From positions 79,038 through 143,037 of the forward strand of contig MSHJ01000003.1 in NCBI GenBank assembly GCA_001941065.1: a stretch of 64,000 nt of DNA. Reading direction: 5' to 3'. Position 1 is the stretch's first letter; each line of letters starts with the position of its first letter. Shown here piece after piece: positions 1-8,836 of this stretch. The notes beneath the pieces are model-generated. The model was not told the origin of the DNA and made no database searches. It was given only the letters and a program-made list of their open reading frames with translations. A program made the translations under genes and the position numbers. Source of the DNA: Alistipes sp. Zagget8. Its GTDB lineage: Bacteria > Bacteroidota > Bacteroidia > Bacteroidales > Rikenellaceae.

Positions 1-324
1 GCGAAGCGTCGGAGTATGGATAGGTACAAAGCCGTCCTCACGGATTAAATCCGAGTTCCGGGCGGGAATGTCCGCAAGCAGATTTAAGATGTAGAGAGCC
101 TTGAAATCCCGAAATGCTATGTGCTGGAATCCGTACTCCTGCGGGGGATATTGTTCTTTGTGGCGTTCCAAGTCGAAATTCTCGGGCAGGCTTATATGGC
201 TTTTCTTGATTTTGCCCAGGCACAGCAGGCATAACGATACGCCCTTTTGCAAGGCTTTATTGGGCCTGCGAAACAGATATTTAACCCAATTTACGAATTT
301 TATCCATAATTTCTTCATACCCAT
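1..324 (-). CDS. Partial hypothetical protein, runs off the window
   Basis: Reading the minus strand from an ATG at 324 gives 108 codons without a stop, running off the left edge (N-terminus MGMKKLWIKFVNWVKYLFRR). It is basic with a hydrophobic stretch around residues 30-38 (a CLLCL run), so it may be membrane associated. It follows the helicase-like gene in the same direction after 26 bp and is probably co-transcribed with it. I recognise no family. It could be missed by automatic calling because its stop codon is outside the window. Confidence 0.55.
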   Translation of the reverse strand, partial: MGMKKLWIKFVNWVKYLFRRPNKALQKGVSLCLLCLGKIKKSHISLPENFDLERHKEQYPPQEYGFQHIAFRDFKALYILNLLADIPARNSDLIREDGFVPIHTPTLR

Positions 325-350
325 TATGATAGGAAATTTGATGCGTTGTA

Positions 351-2702
351 TTACATTAGTTCTAAAATACGGTTGACCGTTGTAGTGGCTGCGATTCGTT
401 GTAAGGGCTCGAATCCCATATCCCTGACGGTTCCCACCGTTCGAAAATTCGTCTTGTTATGCGAGCGTTTTTCCTCGAAGAAACAATGATACAGCTTGAT
501 AGCTTCACGATTGCTTTTCAACTCCCGGGCTTGGATATTTATCAGTACGGCATTCATCTTTTCCCGGATTTCATCGCTTGTCATACGACTCTCTTGTGGG
601 AAATAATCTCTCAATAGGATTCTGAACGGATGGTCGTCTGCAAGGCATGCGAAGAATATGCTCCTGCGTAAGTTCCGATACCACATTGCGTTCCAATTTA
701 TCCCGCCTTTCGTCAGTCGGGGTGTCAGTATATCTATGAGTTTATCCAGCGGAACGTAGGGATATAACTCCTTTACCCGCTTCAAAAACGTGCGGCCATG
801 TCTGTTATCCCGCGGTTTGCGAATCATCCGGTCCAATACATCGTCCGTTATGGGACCCTGCGATTTGGCCTGTAACAGCTCGTTGATCGAGGCTTGCACA
901 TATTGTATGATGACATTTTTCCGGTTCTCCCGGTCAGTCTCTTCAATCTGAATCTGCTCGGCATTCTTTTTATGGGAGTGATATGCAGTATTGCAAATCT
1001 GGCATGTTTCGCGCAAAGTTGCAAAGAAGCGTTCTTTGGTCGTATAGGTTTCGGTACATAATTGCTGATATTCTCCCAGCGCGTCGATATTCAGATAGGC
1101 AGGTACGACCTTGCCATGAATGTTCCGGCGAATGATGCTGATAGGCTGGCTTCCGAATACGCTGTGCTTGCTGCGTTCTACGATGGCGTCTTTAACGTCC
1201 AGAAAGTTTGCGGGCAGGACATTCTCGCAGGATTTCTGTATGTCTTCCGAACTATTGGCGAATTGGCTCAGTATTTCGGCTTTGCGCTCGTATTCTTCGA
1301 GTGTTATTGCTTTCTCCGGGGTCTTGGGCTTGTAAAAGTCGTATATGATGGTTTCACTCAATAACCCCCGTTCATCCCTGCATCTGCCCGAAATCTGATA
1401 TATCTTTTCCGGGGATAACAGCGTTTGAATGCGTCGCGGATCGGTAATCGTCAGCAGATGGAACCGCTCCTCAATATCCACTCCTACAAAGTAGGTGCTT
1501 GTGATAAAGGTGATCGGGGTTGCCAATTTCCCGGAGTGCAGGGACCGGTAGTATTCTCCGACCATCGTTTGGCTTTGGGAACTGCACGCTACCGAGCAAT
1601 CCGCCTGCAATTCAACGGGCAATAACCGGATTATGGTGTTGATGGAGCGTATGGAGTTATAGGCTACAACGATTTTATCGTTCGGATAACGCTCCCGGTA
1701 ACGGATCAGCGTATCCGCGACCTCTCGGTGCATATTATTCGTCCGAATGACATCCACGGGCCGTTGCTTCGGATGCTCGTAGTTGATTTCTAACAAAGGT
1801 TCCTCTTTCAACTGCGGATGGGTGAACGGGCGTATCGTCGCAGACACAAGGCATCGTTTGATCGGCGGGAATTCGAGGTAATAGTCGATGACATTCTCCA
1901 TCGCTTCACGGAACTTGCCATCGGACTGGAACGTGTCTATCTCATCGACCATGATATGCCAGTCCATATGCGGTTCGCATAGTTTCTCGGCGGGGAGGCT
2001 CAATAGAAGGCGCATAGGATTTTGCTTCAATTCCTCGGGAGCTTCCTCAAGTTTCTTGTTCCAAAATCTTATGGGGGCTTCTTTGATGTACTTGAACTGC
2101 GCCATCACGCGGCCTAAACTGTCTGCTACCACGAGGATTTTCTTGTAAGGGAAAGTACCCGTTCGCTTCTCCGCGATATAGCTGCGGATTTGTTCGTCCG
2201 TAGGACTTTTGCAATTCTCCTCCGGAATATCGCTTCCGACATAGAGGAAGCGGTTCGATGTACGGTCCTTGTTATAGCCCCGCAGGTATTTCTGATAGGC
2301 CAGCTTTTTGGTCGGGAGGACGATAACCGTATCGCGCGGTTGATGCAGTGCCAAAGTAGTGGCTCCGATACCCGGAACGCTTTTCTTGACGATGCCATAG
2401 GGCAGGCTTGTGAAAATTTCGCCCAACTTGGCTCTCGGATAAAGCAGCGTCAGACGCATGCACTCTATGCGCTTATGCGTATCGTCGTGAGAGACGATTT
2501 CATACCGGACCGGATTCTTCTCGTCGTCAAATGTGTTTATGAAAGCTCTGTTGTACATGTAGCTCCGGTAATAGCCTATACCATCGCAGTAACCGCTGAC
2601 ATTCGGATAAAAGATTTCATAGCGAGGGTCCTCTATCTTTACGGTATTGGCTGGGAGTTTCTCCCGTGAAGAAAGTTTGGGTTTGACCTTATCGTCATTC
2701 AT
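351..2702 (-). CDS. SF2 helicase-like protein with altered Walker A
   Basis: A 783-residue protein with the order of superfamily 2 helicase motifs: a P-loop-like segment VPGIGATT (residues 109-116), DEID (253-256, motif II), SATI (287-290, motif III), a motif V-like TSTYFVGVDI (401-410) and QISGRCRDERG (436-446, motif VI). The P-loop has alanine where the lysine should be, so ATP use is uncertain. The C-terminal half (from about 480) has no domain I recognise; it has a possible metal site CQIC-x4-H around 590. It probably acts on nucleic acid for the island. The neighbour downstream is the partial ORF, upstream is the integrase. Function beyond helicase-like is not assignable. Confidence 0.7.
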   Translation of the reverse strand: MNDDKVKPKLSSREKLPANTVKIEDPRYEIFYPNVSGYCDGIGYYRSYMYNRAFINTFDDEKNPVRYEIVSHDDTHKRIECMRLTLLYPRAKLGEIFTSLPYGIVKKSVPGIGATTLALHQPRDTVIVLPTKKLAYQKYLRGYNKDRTSNRFLYVGSDIPEENCKSPTDEQIRSYIAEKRTGTFPYKKILVVADSLGRVMAQFKYIKEAPIRFWNKKLEEAPEELKQNPMRLLLSLPAEKLCEPHMDWHIMVDEIDTFQSDGKFREAMENVIDYYLEFPPIKRCLVSATIRPFTHPQLKEEPLLEINYEHPKQRPVDVIRTNNMHREVADTLIRYRERYPNDKIVVAYNSIRSINTIIRLLPVELQADCSVACSSQSQTMVGEYYRSLHSGKLATPITFITSTYFVGVDIEERFHLLTITDPRRIQTLLSPEKIYQISGRCRDERGLLSETIIYDFYKPKTPEKAITLEEYERKAEILSQFANSSEDIQKSCENVLPANFLDVKDAIVERSKHSVFGSQPISIIRRNIHGKVVPAYLNIDALGEYQQLCTETYTTKERFFATLRETCQICNTAYHSHKKNAEQIQIEETDRENRKNVIIQYVQASINELLQAKSQGPITDDVLDRMIRKPRDNRHGRTFLKRVKELYPYVPLDKLIDILTPRLTKGGINWNAMWYRNLRRSIFFACLADDHPFRILLRDYFPQESRMTSDEIREKMNAVLINIQARELKSNREAIKLYHCFFEEKRSHNKTNFRTVGTVRDMGFEPLQRIAATTTVNRILELM

Positions 2703-2806
2703 ACATGGAACGCCTTTTGGGAAAGACCGCCTATGCTCTCACCACAGGCAGTCATGTAAAGATACGAGATGTTATTGAGATTATCAAGTCCCTATTCACT
2801 AATCAT

Positions 2807-4018
2807 TTATTCCCCTAACACCTTTTCCAGCCGTTCGATATGATTGCTGATGTTCTTGTTCAGAACCTGCGCATAGGACTGCTGGGTAACTAAAATATTA
2901 GAGTGTCCGAGCAGTTTGCTCACCACCTCGATAGGAACATCGTTGTAGAGCAGGATAGTCGTGGCAAAGGTTTTCCGGGCCGTGTGGTGCGTCAATTTCT
3001 TGTCGATACCTACGACATCCGCAATTTTCCGCAGATAGGAATTGACCTTTTGATTGGAGATACGCGGCTGGATATAATCGTCCGTACTACCGAATTCCCG
3101 GAACCAGGCTATCAGTTTCTCGGCCTGCGGGAGCAACGGAACGGAAACCTCCCGGTCCGTCTTTTGACGAACAAGCGTGATCCAATTCCTGCCGTCAAAT
3201 CCTTTCGTGATATGCTTCGGTTGCAGTGCCTGCGCTTCATGGTAGGCAAGCCCCGTATAGACCGAGAAGAGGTAGATGTTCTTCACCGTTTCCAGACGTT
3301 TCTGGGCAAAATGATGATGCTCCAGTTTGTGCAGTTCCTCCTGCGTGAGAAATACCAGCCGTTTACGCTCTTTTAAGGGCCTGTATTCGACGAACGGGTC
3401 CTGCTGGATATAGTTGCACTTGAAAGCGTAAGTGACCATCTGACGCACCCGCTGCATGATCTTATTGATGGTGATGGCTTTCAGACCTTGCACTATGAGT
3501 GCTTCTTCGAACTGCTTCACAAAGCGATAGTCCACGTTCCGAATGGGAATGTCCTGCATGTTATACGAGGTACGGATATACCGCTCTACATGGGCGAAAA
3601 CCTCCCGGAATTTCTGCAATGTGGCAGGTGAATACTCTTTGCCTACGAGTTGCTCCATCTTGTTCAGACGCTCCCGGAAAATCCCGCACAACGTATGTTC
3701 CTCCACCGTCTTGTGCTTGTAGATCGAGTAGATTTCAGCCAGCGAGACATTCCCGTCAGCTTCGTACAATTTACGCTCGATGCCTTTGAGTTCGATGGTG
3801 ATGTCTTGCAAGCGACGGTTAATCAGCACGGCATCTTCCGAGGTTCCACGGACACATTGAGCGTCTTTGTCCCACAAGTCAGGAGTTACATAAAGTCCCG
3901 TCGAAAATTGCTGGCGTTCTGCACCGTCAGTCGTTAACTTGCAGTAAATCGGGGCTGTACCCCGTCGGTTTCTCTTAAATTCATAGAGATAATAAGTGAT
4001 TCGTAATATTTCAACCAT
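2807..4018 (-). CDS. Tyrosine recombinase, IntDOT-like
   Basis: A 403-residue site-specific recombinase with an N-terminal arm-binding region (MVEILRITYYLYEFKRNRRG), a SAM-like core-binding domain and a C-terminal catalytic domain. Visible catalytic parts are HTARKTF (HxxR), LLGHSN and the nucleophile in TQQSY. The first catalytic arginine is absent: the motif reads TGLAYHE, a trait known for Bacteroides integrases of the IntDOT type. The ATG at 4018 is preferred to an upstream one at 4078 because family proteins begin at this point. It sits between the island cargo and tRNA-Met, the expected place for the integrase of an element inserted in that tRNA. Confidence 0.88.
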   Translation of the reverse strand: MVEILRITYYLYEFKRNRRGTAPIYCKLTTDGAERQQFSTGLYVTPDLWDKDAQCVRGTSEDAVLINRRLQDITIELKGIERKLYEADGNVSLAEIYSIYKHKTVEEHTLCGIFRERLNKMEQLVGKEYSPATLQKFREVFAHVERYIRTSYNMQDIPIRNVDYRFVKQFEEALIVQGLKAITINKIMQRVRQMVTYAFKCNYIQQDPFVEYRPLKERKRLVFLTQEELHKLEHHHFAQKRLETVKNIYLFSVYTGLAYHEAQALQPKHITKGFDGRNWITLVRQKTDREVSVPLLPQAEKLIAWFREFGSTDDYIQPRISNQKVNSYLRKIADVVGIDKKLTHHTARKTFATTILLYNDVPIEVVSKLLGHSNILVTQQSYAQVLNKNISNHIERLEKVLGE

Positions 4019-4220
4019 AGTCAGCAGATCGTTTTCATAACCCGCTGGAATACTTTTCATTACAAGTCTGGAATACAACTTTTGCCCGAAAGCGAATTGT
4101 ATTCCAACGAACCCCCTAAAATGCCCCGATTTTGGATGATTATTAAAATATCTTAAAATATAACAATTTTGTTTAGTTACTGATTATAAGGCATTTAACT
4201 ATTTTACAGGGCGTAAAATT

Positions 4221-4248
4221 AGGGGTCAGATTTTGCAATCTAACCCCT
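4221..4248 (-). terminator. Terminator after tRNA-Met
   Basis: An 11-bp stem with one G-T pair and a 6-nt loop, followed on the minus strand by AATTTT. It begins 5 bp past the tRNA-Met 3' end and probably ends its transcript. If the island entered at the tRNA 3' end, this terminator came with the element. Confidence 0.65.
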
Positions 4249-4252
4249 TTCG

Positions 4253-4326
4253 TAGCGGGTCCGAGACTTGAACTCGGGACCTCATGATTATGAATCATGC
4301 GCTCTAACCAGCTGAGCTAACCCGCC
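4253..4326 (-). tRNA. tRNA-Met (CAU)
   Basis: A 74-nt cloverleaf on the minus strand: acceptor GGCGGGT/ACCCGCT (G1-U72 wobble), D arm GCTC/GAGC, anticodon loop TTCATAA giving CAU, T arm CCGAG-TTCAAGT-CTCGG. No CCA is encoded. A TACCTTTG promoter element lies just upstream at 4344-4351. I cannot exclude tRNA-Ile2 (modified CAU), but the GGCGGGT acceptor fits elongator Met. Confidence 0.93.
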
Positions 4327-4343
4327 ATTGCTGAAAGCGAGTG

Positions 4344-4351
4344 CAAAGGTA
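4344..4351 (-). promoter_or_regulatory. -7 element of tRNA-Met
   Basis: Minus-strand TACCTTTG matches the Bacteroidetes -7 consensus TAnnTTTG, 18 bp upstream of the mature tRNA. Confidence 0.65.
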
Positions 4352-4460
4352 ATAGAAATTTTCAATCGTGCAAAATCTTTCGGCAAAAAATCGCCGTAAA
4401 AAATCACCGTGAGGGGCTGTGGCATTGATTTTGAACTCAGTGCGTGAAAATTGCAATCGT

Positions 4461-5144
4461 ATGTTTCTTACCGATACTGCACGCACGAGCCTTCGCGATA
4501 CGCTCGGCGGCATCAAAGTCGTTGCGGGCCTGGTGCTCCTTGCGGCCATTTCTTGGGAGATCATCGCCGGAGATCATATCCACATGTCCGGAACTTATCT
4601 CACCATCCAATTCGTCGTCTGCCTGATTCTCCTGTGCGATTTCTTCGTCCGCTGGGCCGCTGCCGAACGGCGGACCCGTTTTTTTTGGCACAACCTGCCG
4701 TTCCTGCTCCTGTCGGTTCCCTACTTGAACATCCTGGCGTGGAGCGGCGTCCGCATGACCCACGATTGGGCCATCCTCGTGGGACTTATTCCGCTGCTGC
4801 GGGCTTTTCTGGCCATGGTCATCATCGTGCGGTGGCTGGTCCGCGGCAACAAAATGCGTCGGATATTCTTCGCCTACATCTTCACCGTGGTGGTCTTCAC
4901 CTATATCTCGGCCCTTGTCTTCTACGACTACGAGGTGCTCGTCAATCCCAAACTCCACGGCTTCGGCAACGCCCTCTGGTGGGCGTGGATGAACGTCACG
5001 ACTGTCGGAGCAGAGATTTTCCCCGTTACGGCCATCGGCAAGGTCTTCTGCGTGATGCTACCGTCGCTGGGCATGATGTTCTTCCCGATTTTCACGACTT
5101 ACGTGCTGCAGGAATACGCCCCGGACAAAAAATCCGGCCAGTAG
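4461..5144 (+). CDS. K+-channel-like membrane protein, atypical filter
   Basis: A protein of 227 residues (an in-frame GTG at 4419 would add 14) with about six hydrophobic segments, a basic fourth segment-like stretch (VIIVRWLVRGNKMRR) and a pore loop between the last two. The pore reads MNVTTVGAEIFPVT, so the canonical TVGYGD filter is replaced by TVGAE. This layout is that of voltage-gated-like potassium/ion channel family proteins. Selectivity for K+ cannot be assumed. The stop codon lies next to a hairpin that also separates it from the convergent sulfatase gene. Confidence 0.75.
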   Translation: MFLTDTARTSLRDTLGGIKVVAGLVLLAAISWEIIAGDHIHMSGTYLTIQFVVCLILLCDFFVRWAAAERRTRFFWHNLPFLLLSVPYLNILAWSGVRMTHDWAILVGLIPLLRAFLAMVIIVRWLVRGNKMRRIFFAYIFTVVVFTYISALVFYDYEVLVNPKLHGFGNALWWAWMNVTTVGAEIFPVTAIGKVFCVMLPSLGMMFFPIFTTYVLQEYAPDKKSGQ

Positions 5145-5155
5145 GCCGGACTTTT
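5133..5155 (+). terminator. Terminator between channel and sulfatase genes
   Basis: Stem TCCGGCC/GGCCGGA with a 4-nt loop followed by CTTTTC. It overlaps the channel stop codon and is flanked by A-runs on the other side, so it could serve both convergent genes. Confidence 0.6.
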
Positions 5156-5159
5156 CGCG

Positions 5160-6536
5160 TCATTGCTTCGGTTTGGCGTCGTAGAAACTCTTGTAGTCGC
5201 CGTGGCGCGGAGCCCCGGGCTTGTCCGGATACCATCCCGGCAGCTCGTCGACCCGGGCTTTCAGTTGCGCATGGAGCGCCTGCACCTCGGGCGTGCAGGT
5301 CGCAATGTCGAGCGGCCGCTCCTCCAGCGGGTCCTCGGCGTAGTGGTAGAATCTTCCGTCCCAATAATATTTGTACTCCTTATCGTAGGCGCACCGTGCA
5401 GCCCGCGGATAGGCCATGTGGGGCCACAGCGGGTTGAAATGCAGCAGCGAGAACTCCCTTTCGAGCGGCTCCTGTCCGCAGAGTTCCGGGTAGAGCGATA
5501 TGCCCTCTGCGCCCCACTCTTCGGGAATTTCGATCCCCATGGCGTCGGCCATCGTCGGCATGAAGTCCGTCAGATCCACCAGCCGGTCGCTGACCCGTCC
5601 CTCGCGGGTCTTGTCGCCCCATGCGATCAGCAGCGGGACGTGCGTTCCGTAAACCGTCGAAGAGCCTTTACCGCCCTCTATTTGTAGTCCGTCGGCTGTC
5701 TGCGACGTGATGAGGTGGCAGGTGCCGTTGTCACCGACGAAGATCAGGATCGTGTTGTCCCAGATGCCGCGCTCTTCGAGTTTCGCCACCAGTTGTCCGA
5801 CCTGCTTGTCGAGATAGGCGACCATATCCGGAAAATGGCGGGTGTCTTTCTTGAAGCGGGAGTCCACGTCGTCGGTCCAGCACTCCGAATCGGGTGTGGC
5901 GACGTGCGGCGTGTGTACCAGCGGGGTGGGATAGTAGAGCAGGAAGGGCTTGCCGGCTTCGGTCTGCCGGTCGATGTAGTCGAAGGCGTAACGCTGGAAA
6001 TCGTCCGGCGCATAGTAGCTGAATTCGTAATGGCCGTTGTCGTCGACGTATGAGAATGCGTAACGGTCTGTCGCCCGCTCTCCGGCCAGCTCCTTGTAGA
6101 TTTGCAGCTGGGTGAGGCACCACTCGTCGAATCCGAGCCTGCCGACCATCTCGCGCGACCGTCCGAGCTGCCATTTCCCCACCACGGCCGTCGAATACCC
6201 GGCCCGTTGGGCCAGATGGGCGAACGTGTGCTCGTCGTCGTTCATGTATCCGAAATTGACGTAGTTGCGGTCGTTGTAAACGCCTGTCATCAGTTGCACG
6301 CGCGACGGGGTGCTGAGCGGTGTCGCGTGCATGTTCTCGTAACGGATGGCCCGTTTGGCCAGTGCGTCGAGGTGCGGTGTGTTGTAACTGGTGCCTCCGT
6401 AGCATCCGAGACATTCGGCCCCCATGTCGTCGGCCAGTATCAGGATGATGTTGGGGCGCGTTTCCTGCTTCGGGGCGCATCCTGCGGCGGCAACTGCCAG
6501 CAGGCCGAGTCCGGCCGTTCTGAGTTCCCTGTTCAT
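5160..6536 (-). CDS. Sulfatase, Ser-type, lipoprotein
   Basis: A 458-residue S1-family sulfatase. The N-terminus MNRELRTAGLGLLAVAAAGC is a lipoprotein signal with a lipobox ending AAGC, so it is probably membrane-anchored. The metal-binding ADD (ILADDMG) comes first, then the modification motif S-T-P-S-R (TPLSTPSRVQLMTG), which is the serine form that needs an anaerobic sulfatase-maturating enzyme (anSME) to make formylglycine; the second metal site is VGDNG. Such enzymes desulfate host glycans or other sulfate esters; the substrate is not readable. The ATG at 6536 is chosen over 6656 because the signal peptide starts there. Confidence 0.9.
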   Translation of the reverse strand: MNRELRTAGLGLLAVAAAGCAPKQETRPNIILILADDMGAECLGCYGGTSYNTPHLDALAKRAIRYENMHATPLSTPSRVQLMTGVYNDRNYVNFGYMNDDEHTFAHLAQRAGYSTAVVGKWQLGRSREMVGRLGFDEWCLTQLQIYKELAGERATDRYAFSYVDDNGHYEFSYYAPDDFQRYAFDYIDRQTEAGKPFLLYYPTPLVHTPHVATPDSECWTDDVDSRFKKDTRHFPDMVAYLDKQVGQLVAKLEERGIWDNTILIFVGDNGTCHLITSQTADGLQIEGGKGSSTVYGTHVPLLIAWGDKTREGRVSDRLVDLTDFMPTMADAMGIEIPEEWGAEGISLYPELCGQEPLEREFSLLHFNPLWPHMAYPRAARCAYDKEYKYYWDGRFYHYAEDPLEERPLDIATCTPEVQALHAQLKARVDELPGWYPDKPGAPRHGDYKSFYDAKPKQ

Positions 6537-6570
6537 GGTTTGGGTTTCGTTTTTATGGGTTTGTATTTCG

Positions 6571-6578
6571 CAAAAATA
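6571..6578 (-). promoter_or_regulatory. -7 element of sulfatase gene
   Basis: Minus-strand TATTTTTG (TAnnTTTG) 34 bp upstream of the sulfatase ATG. Confidence 0.5.
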
Positions 6579-6653
6579 ATAATTCCCGACTAAAAAACAA
6601 CTATTTCTTTCGTTTTTGCATTTCGTTTTGTTTTGAATCCGCCTGCATGCACC

Positions 6654-6686
6654 CAAAAAATCCGGCTCCCCTCGGGACGCCGGATT
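6654..6686 (-). terminator. Terminator of mscL
   Basis: Minus-strand stem AATCCGGC/GCCGGATT with a 12-nt loop, followed by a run of six T, 23 bp after the mscL stop. Confidence 0.75.
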
Positions 6687-6708
6687 GTCGCAGGACTGTG
6701 CCGTGCGT

Positions 6709-7200
6709 TTATTTCTTCTGTTCTTTCAGCAGGTCGCGGATTTCCGTCAGCAGCAACTCCTCTTTCGTCGGAGCGGGCGGTTCGGGAGCAGGTGCGGGTG
6801 CGGGCGCCTCCTCCTTTTTCTTCATCAGGCGGTTCATCAGCTTGACCATCAGGAACACGCAGAGCGCCAGGATGGTGAAATCCACACACTGCTGGATGAA
6901 TGCGCCGTAGTTCCAGTAGATCGGCTCTGCCGCGGCCGCAGCCTGCGCGGCGTCGCCTTTGGCCACGATGCCCTCCACGGATTGCACGGCGCTCGACGTG
7001 ATGTCGCGCACCTTCGAGATGTCGAGGCGCAGCTGCGAAAAGTCTGTGTTTCCGATCAATGCGCCGATCGGGGGCATGAGGATGTCGTTGACGAGCGACG
7101 ACACGATCTTGCCGAACGCACCGCCGATGATAACGCCGACGGCCATGTCCATGACGTTGCCTTTGAGGGCGAACTCCTTGAATTCCTTGAGAAAAGCCAT
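6709..7200 (-). CDS. mscL: Large-conductance mechanosensitive channel MscL
   Basis: A 163-residue MscL. The N-terminus [26 protein letters not shown] is the typical amphipathic helix plus TM1, with TM2 around residues 100-125 ([14 protein letters not shown]). It releases solutes on hypo-osmotic shock. The protein is somewhat longer than the usual 130-150 because of a periplasmic loop with an alanine run and a Pro-Ala rich linker ([13 protein letters not shown]) before the C-terminal helix bundle [18 protein letters not shown]. It is transcribed alone, with its own promoter and terminator. Confidence 0.96.
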   Translation of the reverse strand: MAFLKEFKEFALKGNVMDMAVGVIIGGAFGKIVSSLVNDILMPPIGALIGNTDFSQLRLDISKVRDITSSAVQSVEGIVAKGDAAQAAAAAEPIYWNYGAFIQQCVDFTILALCVFLMVKLMNRLMKKKEEAPAPAPAPEPPAPTKEELLLTEIRDLLKEQKK

Positions 7201-7232
7201 ATCTGTTACGGTTTTAGTGTTTTAATTGAGAA

Positions 7233-7240
7233 CAAAAATA
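7233..7240 (-). promoter_or_regulatory. -7 element of mscL
   Basis: Minus-strand TATTTTTG about 32 bp upstream of the mscL ATG. Confidence 0.5.
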
Positions 7241-7342
7241 GGAATTTTTTCCGGTTTTCCAATAAAATATACGATCTTCTGCCGCCACCTCCCCGGAATA
7301 TATAAAATCGGCCTTGTGCGTCCGCCGTGTTCCTATTTTTTG

Positions 7343-7350
7343 TATCTTTG
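7343..7350 (+). promoter_or_regulatory. -7 element of symporter gene
   Basis: TATCTTTG 34 bp upstream of the symporter ATG at 7385. No clear -33 TTTG at the ideal spacing. Confidence 0.6.
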
Positions 7351-7384
7351 GGGGCGTAACGATACTTTTTCCGAATCCGTAATC

Positions 7385-8836
7385 ATGACACCCGCAGCCG
7401 TTATTGCCACCGTCCTGGGCTACATAGCCGTCCTGTTCGCCGTTGCGTGGGCTTCGGGCCGCCGTGCCGACAATGCCGGATTCTTCACCGGCAACCGCCG
7501 CACGCCGTGGTACATGGCGGCTTTCGCCATGATCGGTGCCGCGATGTCGGGGGTGACGTTCATCTCGGTTCCGGGTTCGGTCGCCGTCGATTCGTTTTCC
7601 TACATGCAGATGGTCGCGGGCTTCACGGTGGGGCAGTTCGTCGTGGCCTTCGTGCTGATTCCGACGTTCTACCGCCTGAAGGTTGTCTCGCTCTACGAAT
7701 ACCTCGACGACCGCTTCGGCGTTGCCTCGCACCGCACCGGGGCGTGGTTCTTCTTCATCTCCAAGATGCTGGGGGCCGCGCTGCGGGTCTATGTCGTCTG
7801 CGCCGTGATGCAGCTGTTGGTCTTTTCCCACTATGGAATCCCGTTCTGGGCCAACGCCCTGATAACGATGCTTTTCGTGTGGCTTTACACCCAGCAGGGC
7901 GGCGTGAAGTCGCTGATCTGGACCGACACGCTCAAAACCGTCTGCCTCGTGGCGAGCCTCGTGCTGTCGATTGTCTTCATCATGCGGGGACTGCATTTTT
8001 CGCTGGCCGACACGGTCCGCGAGGTCTCCGCCTCGCCGATGTCGCGGATTTTCTTCTTCGACGACCCCGCTTCGGATCGCTATTTCTGGAAGATGTTCGC
8101 CGCGGGCATCGTCCTGCTGATTGCCATGACGGGACTCGATCAGGATATGATGCAGCGCAACCTGAGCTGCGCCACGCCGCGCGACTCGCAGAAAAACATC
8201 GTGCTGACGGCCGTGAGCCAGATTTTCGTCATCTTTCTCTTTCTGGTGCTGGGCGTGCTGCTGTACCTCTACATGGAGCGCAGCGGCCTGACGGCGCCCG
8301 CCAAGAGCGACCAGGTCTTTTCGCTGGTCGCCGTCGACGGCGGACTGCCGCTTATCGTTGGCATTCTGTTTGTTGTGGGGCTTATTTCAAGTACTTATTC
8401 AGCTGCCGGATCGGCCCTGACGGCCCTCACGACCTCCTTCACGGTCGATATACTGGAGGGTACGAAACGTTACGGCGAGAACCGCCTCACGCGCCTCCGC
8501 AAGGGGGTGCATGTCGTGATGGCGCTGGGCATGGCTGCCGTGATCCTGGCTTTCGAATACTGGGCCGACGACAGCGTCATCAATCTGGTCTACAAGGTCG
8601 CCAGCTATACTTACGGCCCGATTCTGGGCATGTTCGCCTTCGGTATGTTCACGCGCCGCAGGGTCCGCGACCGCTGGATACCGGTGGTCGCCGTCGCGGC
8701 TCCCGTGCTGAGTGCGCTGGTGCAGGGATGGGCCCGCGAGGCGTGGGGCTACCAGATCGGTTTCGAATTATTGATCTACAATGCCGCATTCACGATGTTC
8801 GGCATGTTGCTATTATCAAAACGCAATGAAAAATAG
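7385..8836 (+). CDS. Sodium:solute symporter family protein
   Basis: A 483-residue polytopic membrane protein with the SSS (PF00474) pattern: early GxFFTGNRRTPWYMAAFAMIGAAMSGVTFISVPG, then KVVSLYEYLDDRFG, and ISSTYSAAGSALTALTTSFTVDIL, all typical of this Na+-coupled family. About 12-13 hydrophobic segments. The substrate (sugar, sialic acid or other) cannot be read. The ATG at 7385 is chosen because it follows a -7 element and begins the first membrane helix. Its last 11 bases overlap the start of the next gene, so the two are probably translated together. Confidence 0.88.
   Translation: MTPAAVIATVLGYIAVLFAVAWASGRRADNAGFFTGNRRTPWYMAAFAMIGAAMSGVTFISVPGSVAVDSFSYMQMVAGFTVGQFVVAFVLIPTFYRLKVVSLYEYLDDRFGVASHRTGAWFFFISKMLGAALRVYVVCAVMQLLVFSHYGIPFWANALITMLFVWLYTQQGGVKSLIWTDTLKTVCLVASLVLSIVFIMRGLHFSLADTVREVSASPMSRIFFFDDPASDRYFWKMFAAGIVLLIAMTGLDQDMMQRNLSCATPRDSQKNIVLTAVSQIFVIFLFLVLGVLLYLYMERSGLTAPAKSDQVFSLVAVDGGLPLIVGILFVVGLISSTYSAAGSALTALTTSFTVDILEGTKRYGENRLTRLRKGVHVVMALGMAAVILAFEYWADDSVINLVYKVASYTYGPILGMFAFGMFTRRRVRDRWIPVVAVAAPVLSALVQGWAREAWGYQIGFELLIYNAAFTMFGMLLLSKRNEK

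Larger units (their letters stand above)
1..4252. mobile_element. End of a genomic island next to tRNA-Met
   Basis: This stretch is visibly less GC-rich than the host DNA from about 4.46 kb onward. It holds a partial ORF, an SF2 helicase-like gene and an IntDOT-like recombinase, all on the minus strand, and stops at the 3' end of tRNA-Met, a typical integration target. The left end lies outside the window, so size and type (ICE, mobilizable element or decayed island) cannot be told. No direct repeat of the tRNA 3' end is visible, as expected if the other att site is outside. Confidence 0.55.

Noticed and set aside
4253..4326. G1-U72 pair of tRNA-Met as an integration scar
   Set aside because: The same ending may be native in Bacteroidales; without the other att site nothing shows it was altered.
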